Part shown: piece by piece, positions 59,412 through 64,000 of the stretch
Position numbering within the stretch: the first letter of the stretch is position 1
How the letters are laid out: every line of letters starts with the position of its first letter
Assembly: GCA_030386875.1 (NCBI GenBank)
Contig: CM059563.1
Span: forward strand, 36,246,139 to 36,310,138
Direction of reading: 5' to 3'
DNA from: Morinoia aosen
Lineage: Eukaryota > Arthropoda > Malacostraca > Amphipoda > Talitridae
DNA: 64,000 bases
The notes under the pieces: model-generated
The model's database searches: none
The model's input: only the letters and a program-made list of their open reading frames with translations
What the model was told of the DNA's origin: nothing
Translations under genes and position numbers: made by a program

Positions 59412-62400
59412 CACGTCCGTTGTTGTTTGCCCATGCGACAGAGGTGAAAAGTGCAACTTGAACCGCTTCCAGGGTCGACATAGCTAAAATGCGCGTTTTT
59501 GGCTATTCCTAGGTCGAATGCGTTGAAAATAGCTTCTTATCTTGTTTCCTAGGTCGAATACAGTGAAAATCATGTCGTTTGCTGTTTGCCCAGGCGACAG
59601 AGGCTAAAAGTGCATATTGAGCCGATCCACTGTCGACAGAGCTAAATTGCGCGTTTTGGGCCATTCCTAGGTCAAACGCGGTGAAAATCGCGTCTTGTCT
59701 TGTTTCCTAGGTCGACTTTAGTGAAAATCCCGTCCTTTGCTAATTGCCAGGGTACAGAGGTGAAAAGTGCAACATGAGCTCTTCCACGGTCGACAGAGCT
59801 AAAATGCGTGCTTCGGGTCATTCCTAGGTCAAATACGGTGAAAATTGCGTCCTAGATTGTTTCCTAGGTCGAATGCGGTGAAAATCGCGTTCTTTTCCGT
59901 TTACCCAGGCGACAGAGGTGAAAAGTGCATATTTAGCCTATTCCACAGTCGTCAGAGCTAAAATGCGCGTTTTGGGCCATTCCTAGGTCGAATGCAGTGA
60001 AAATCGCGTCGTAGATATGTTTCCTAGCTCGAATGCGGTTAAAATGGCGTTCTTATCCGTTTGCCCAGTCGACAGAGGTGAAAAGTGCATACATAGCCGA
60101 TTCCACGGTAGAATGAGCTAAAAAGCTCGTTTTATGCCTTTCCTCGTTTGAATGCGGTGAAAATCGCGTCTTACCTTGTTTCCAAAGTCGAAAACAATGA
60201 AAATCACGTCGTTTGCTGTTTGCCAAGGCAACAGAGGTGAGAAGTGCATATTGAGCCGATTCCACGGTCGACAGAGCTAAAATGCGCGTTTTTGGCCATT
60301 CCTAGGTCGAATGCGGCGAAAATCGCTTTCTTTTCCGTTTGCGCAGTCGACAGAGGTGGAAAGTTCATATTTAGCTGATTCCACGGTCGACAGAGCTAAA
60401 AAAGCGCGGTTTAAGCCTTTCCTCGGTCGAATGCGGTGAAAACCGCGTCTTATCATGTTTCCTAGGGCGAATACGTTGAAAATCACGTCGTTTGCTGTTT
60501 GCCCATGCGACAAAGGTGAAAAAAGCATATTGAGCCGATTCCACGGTCGACAGAGCTAAATTGCTCGTTAATGGCCATTCCTAGGTCAGATGCGGTGAAA
60601 ATCGCGTCTTGTCTTGTTTCCTAGGTAGAATGCGGCGAAAACCGCGTTCTTTTCCGTTTGCCAAGTCGACAAAGGTGAAAAGTGAATATATAGCCGATTC
60701 CACGGTCGACAGAGCTAAAAAGTGCGTTTTATGTCTTTCCTCGGTCGAATGCGGTGAAAATCGCGTCTTATCTTGTTTCCTAGGTCGAATACGGTGAAAA
60801 TCACGTCGTTTGCTGCTTACCCAGGCGACACAGGTGAAAAGTGCATATTGAGCCGATTCTACGGTCGACAGTGCTAAAATGCGCGTTATGAGACGTTCTT
60901 AGGTCAAATGCGGTGAAAATCGCGATATATTTCGTTTCCTAGGTCGAATACAGTGATAATCACGTCCTTTGCTGTTTGCCCAGGCGACATAGGTGAAAAG
61001 TGCAACTTGAGCCGCTACCACGGTCGACAGAGCTAAAATGCGTGTTTTGGGCCATTCCTAGGTGAAATGGGATGGAAATCGCGTCTTAGGTTGTTTCCTT
61101 TGTCGAATGCGGTGAAAATCGCGTTCTTTTCCGTTTACCCAGGCGACAGAGGTGAAAAGTGTAAATTTAGCCAATTCCACGGTCGACAGAGCAAAAATGC
61201 GCGTTTTGGGCCATTCCTAGGTCGAATGCGGTGGAAATCGCATCTTATCTTGTTTCCTAGGTCGAATACAGTGAAAATCACGTCCTTTGCTGTTTGCCCA
61301 GGCGACAGAGGAGAAAAGTGTATATTGAGCCGATTCAACGGTCGACAGAGCTAAAATGCGCTTAATGGGGCATACCTAGGTCAAATGCGGTGAAAACCGC
61401 GTCTTGTCTTGTACTCTAGGTCGAATACAGTAAAAATCACGTCGTTTGCTGTTTGCCCAGGCGACAGAGGTGAAAAGTGCGTCTTGAGCCGATTCCACTG
61501 TCGACAAAGCTAAAATGCGTGTTACGGGCCATTCCTGGGTCGAATGCGGTGAAAATCGCGTCTTTGGTTGTTTCCTAGGTCTATTGTGGTGAAAATCGCG
61601 TTCTTTTTCGTTTGCCCATGCGACAGAGGTAATAAGTGCATATTTAGCCGATTTCACGGTTGACAGAGCTAAAAAGCGCGTTTTATGCCTTTCCTAGGTC
61701 GAATGCGGTGAAAATCGTGTCTTATCATGTTTCTTTTGTCGAATACAGTGAAAAATACGTCCGTTACTGTTTGCCCAGGCGACCGGGGTGAAAAGTGCAT
61801 ATATAGCCCATCCCACGGTCGACAGAGCTAAAAAGCGCGTTTTGGGCCATTCCTAGGTCGACTGCGGTGAAAACCGCGTTCCTTTCCGTTTGCCCAGTCG
61901 ACAGAGGTGAAAAGTGCATTTAGAGCCGATTCCAAGGTCGACATACCTAAAACGCACGTTGCATGGCTTTCCTCGGTCGAATGCGGTAAAAATCGCGTCA
62001 TATCTTGTTTCCTAGGTCGAATACGGTGAAAATCACGTCGTTTGCTGTTTTCCCAGACGACAGAGGTGAAAAGTGCATATATAGCCAATTTCACGGTCGA
62101 CAGAGCTAATAAGCGCGTTTTTTGCCTTTCCTAGGTCGAATGCGGTGTAAATCGCGTCCTATCTTGTTTCCTAGGTCGAATACAGTAAAAATCACGTCGT
62201 TTGCTGTTTGCCAAGGCGACACAGGTGAAAAGTGCATATTGAGCCGATTCCACGGTCGACAGAGCTAGAATGCGCGTTATGGGCCTTTCCTAGGTCGAAT
62301 GCGGTGTAAATCGCGTCTCATCTTGTTTCCTAGGTCGAATACAGTGAAAATCACGTCGTTTGCTGATTGCCCAGGCGACAGAGGTGAAAAGTGCATATTG

Positions 62401-64000
62401 AGCCGATTCCACGGTCGACATAGCTAAAATGCGTGTTATGGGCCATTCTTAGGTCGAATTCGGTGACAATATTGTCCTAGGTTGTTTCCTTGGTCGAATG
62501 CGGTGAAAATCGCGTTTTTTTCCGTTTGCTCAGTCGCCAGAGTTGAAAGTGCATATATAGCCGATTCCACGGTCGACAGAGCAAAAAAGCGCGTTTTATG
62601 CCTTTCCTAGGTCAAATACGGTGAAAATCGCGTCCTATCTTGTTTCCTAGGTCGAATACAGTGAAAAACACGTCGTTTGCTGTTTGCCCCAGCGACAGAG
62701 TTGAAAGGTGCATATTGAGCCGATTCCACGGTCGACAGAGCTAAATTGCTCGTTTATGGCCATTCCTAGGTCAAATTCGGTGAAAATCGCGTCTTGTTTC
62801 CTAGGTCGGCTGCGGTGAAAATCGCGTTCTTTTCCGTTTACCAAAGCGACAGAGGTGAAAAGTGCATATTTAGCCGATTCCACAGTCGACAGAGCTGAAA
62901 TGCGCGTTTTGGGCCATTCCTAGTTCAGATGCAGTGAAAATCCGCGTCGTAGGTCTTTTTCTAGGTCGAATGCGGCGAAAATCGCATTTTTTTCTGTTTG
63001 CCCAGTCGAAAGAGCTAAAAAGTGAATATTTAGCCGAATCCACTGTCGACCGAGCTAAAAAGCGCGTTTTATGCCTTTCCTCGGTCGAATGCAGTGAAAA
63101 TCGCGTCTTATCTTGTCTCCTTGGTCGAATACAGTGATAATCACTTCCTTTGCTGTTTGCCCAGGCGACAGAGGTGAAAAGTACAACTCGAGCCGCTTCC
63201 ACGGTCAACATAGCTAAAATGCGTGTTATGGGCTATTCCTAGGTAGAATGCGTGAAAATAGCGTCCTAGGTTGTTTCCTAGGTCGAATGCGGTGAAAATC
63301 GCGTTCATCACCGTTTGCCCAGTCGACCGAGGTGAAAAGTGCATATATAGCCGATACCACGGTCGACAGAGCTAAAAAGCGCGTTTTATGCCTTTCCTCG
63401 GTCGAATGCGGTGAAAATCGCGTTCTACCGTGTTTCCTAGGTCGAATACAGTGAAAATAACGTCATTTGCTGTTTGCCCAGGCGACAGAGGTGAAAAGTG
63501 CATATTGAGCCGATTCCACGGTCGACAGAGCTAAAATGCGCGTTATGGGCTACCATAGGTCAAATGCGGTGAAAATTGCGTCGTATCTTTTTTCCTTGGT
63601 CGAATACAGTGAAAACCACGTCGCTTGATGTTTGCCCAGAAGACAGAGGTGAAAAGTGTAACTTGAGCCGCTTCCCCCACGGTCGACAGAGCTAAAATGC
63701 GTGTTTTGGGCCATTCCTAGGTCGAATGCGATGAAAATCGCGTCTTAGGTTGTTTCCTAGGTCGAATGCGGTGAAAATCGCGTTCTTCTCCGTTTGCCCA
63801 GTCGACAGAGGTGAAAAGTGCTTATTTAGGCGATTCCACGGTCGACAGATCTAAAAAGCGCGTTTTATGCCTTTCTTGGGTCGAATGCGGTGAAAACCGC
63901 GTCCAACCGTGTTTTCTAGGTCGAATACAGTGAAAATCATGTGTTTTGCTGTTTGCCCAGGCGACAGAGGTGAAAAGTGCAACTCGAGCCGCTTCCACGG
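59412..64000. repeat. Satellite array, right (runs off the window)
   Basis: The same 160-bp, four-subunit higher-order repeat as 8049-13890, at least 28 units. The first 190 bp are nearly identical to the start of the left array (8049-8238), so the segmental duplication extends into it, after which the arrays diverge. Confidence 0.95.

Noticed and set aside
59412..64000. Similar short open frames in the right array
   Set aside because: Same satellite artefact.

Overview
This is an arthropod-type (probably insect) nuclear genomic window made almost entirely of repeats and mobile elements. I infer this from the Polinton/Maverick, BEL/Pao and Gypsy element types, a DUF4806-like exon with splice sites, complex satellite DNA and the lack of operon-like host genes. 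I see no intact host gene.

Layout. 1-390 is satellite. 391-4343 is the 3' part of a Gypsy-type LTR retrotransposon (copy A), and 4344-8048 is the host flank of that element. 8049-13890 is a satellite array and 13891-18768 is single-copy DNA with a broken DUF4806-like exon. 18769-55541 is one Gypsy element with 197-bp LTRs and a CTTA target duplication. It has been blown up from about 9 kb to 37 kb by two later insertions. The first is a BEL/Pao complex (20330-33710: a truncated copy, a shared LTR, a complete copy and a second LTR) that replaces the middle of gag. The second is a 14.3-kb Polinton/Maverick (40455-54781) in the Gypsy 3' region. 55542-59411 is the host flank again (copy B) and 59412-64000 is satellite. 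Copies A and B are a segmental duplication running from the Gypsy integrase into the satellite. Copy A lacks the Polinton and so preserves the empty insertion site.

The Polinton is the most gene-rich part. All its genes lie on the minus strand: protein-primed DNA polymerase B, a PLA2-like protein, integrase with chromodomain, a DUF8207-like protein, a penton-like minor capsid candidate, major capsid protein, a zinc-ribbon membrane protein, adenain-like protease, a cluster of coiled-coil fibre-like proteins and an A32/FtsK-type packaging ATPase. Together these form a virus-like set: replication, integration, capsid, maturation and packaging. Most start codons are preceded at once by TTTAAAAA or TATAAAAA, which looks like a compact late-promoter motif. 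PolB (three frameshifts), the capsid gene (one frameshift and one stop) and a fibre gene (one stop) are broken, by decay or by assembly error in A/T runs. The other core genes are open.

The complete BEL/Pao copy has an intact 1729-codon gag-pol and near-identical LTRs, so it is the youngest-looking autonomous element here. The Gypsy host element is heavily decayed. The satellite has a 160-bp higher-order unit built from four related 40-bp monomers.
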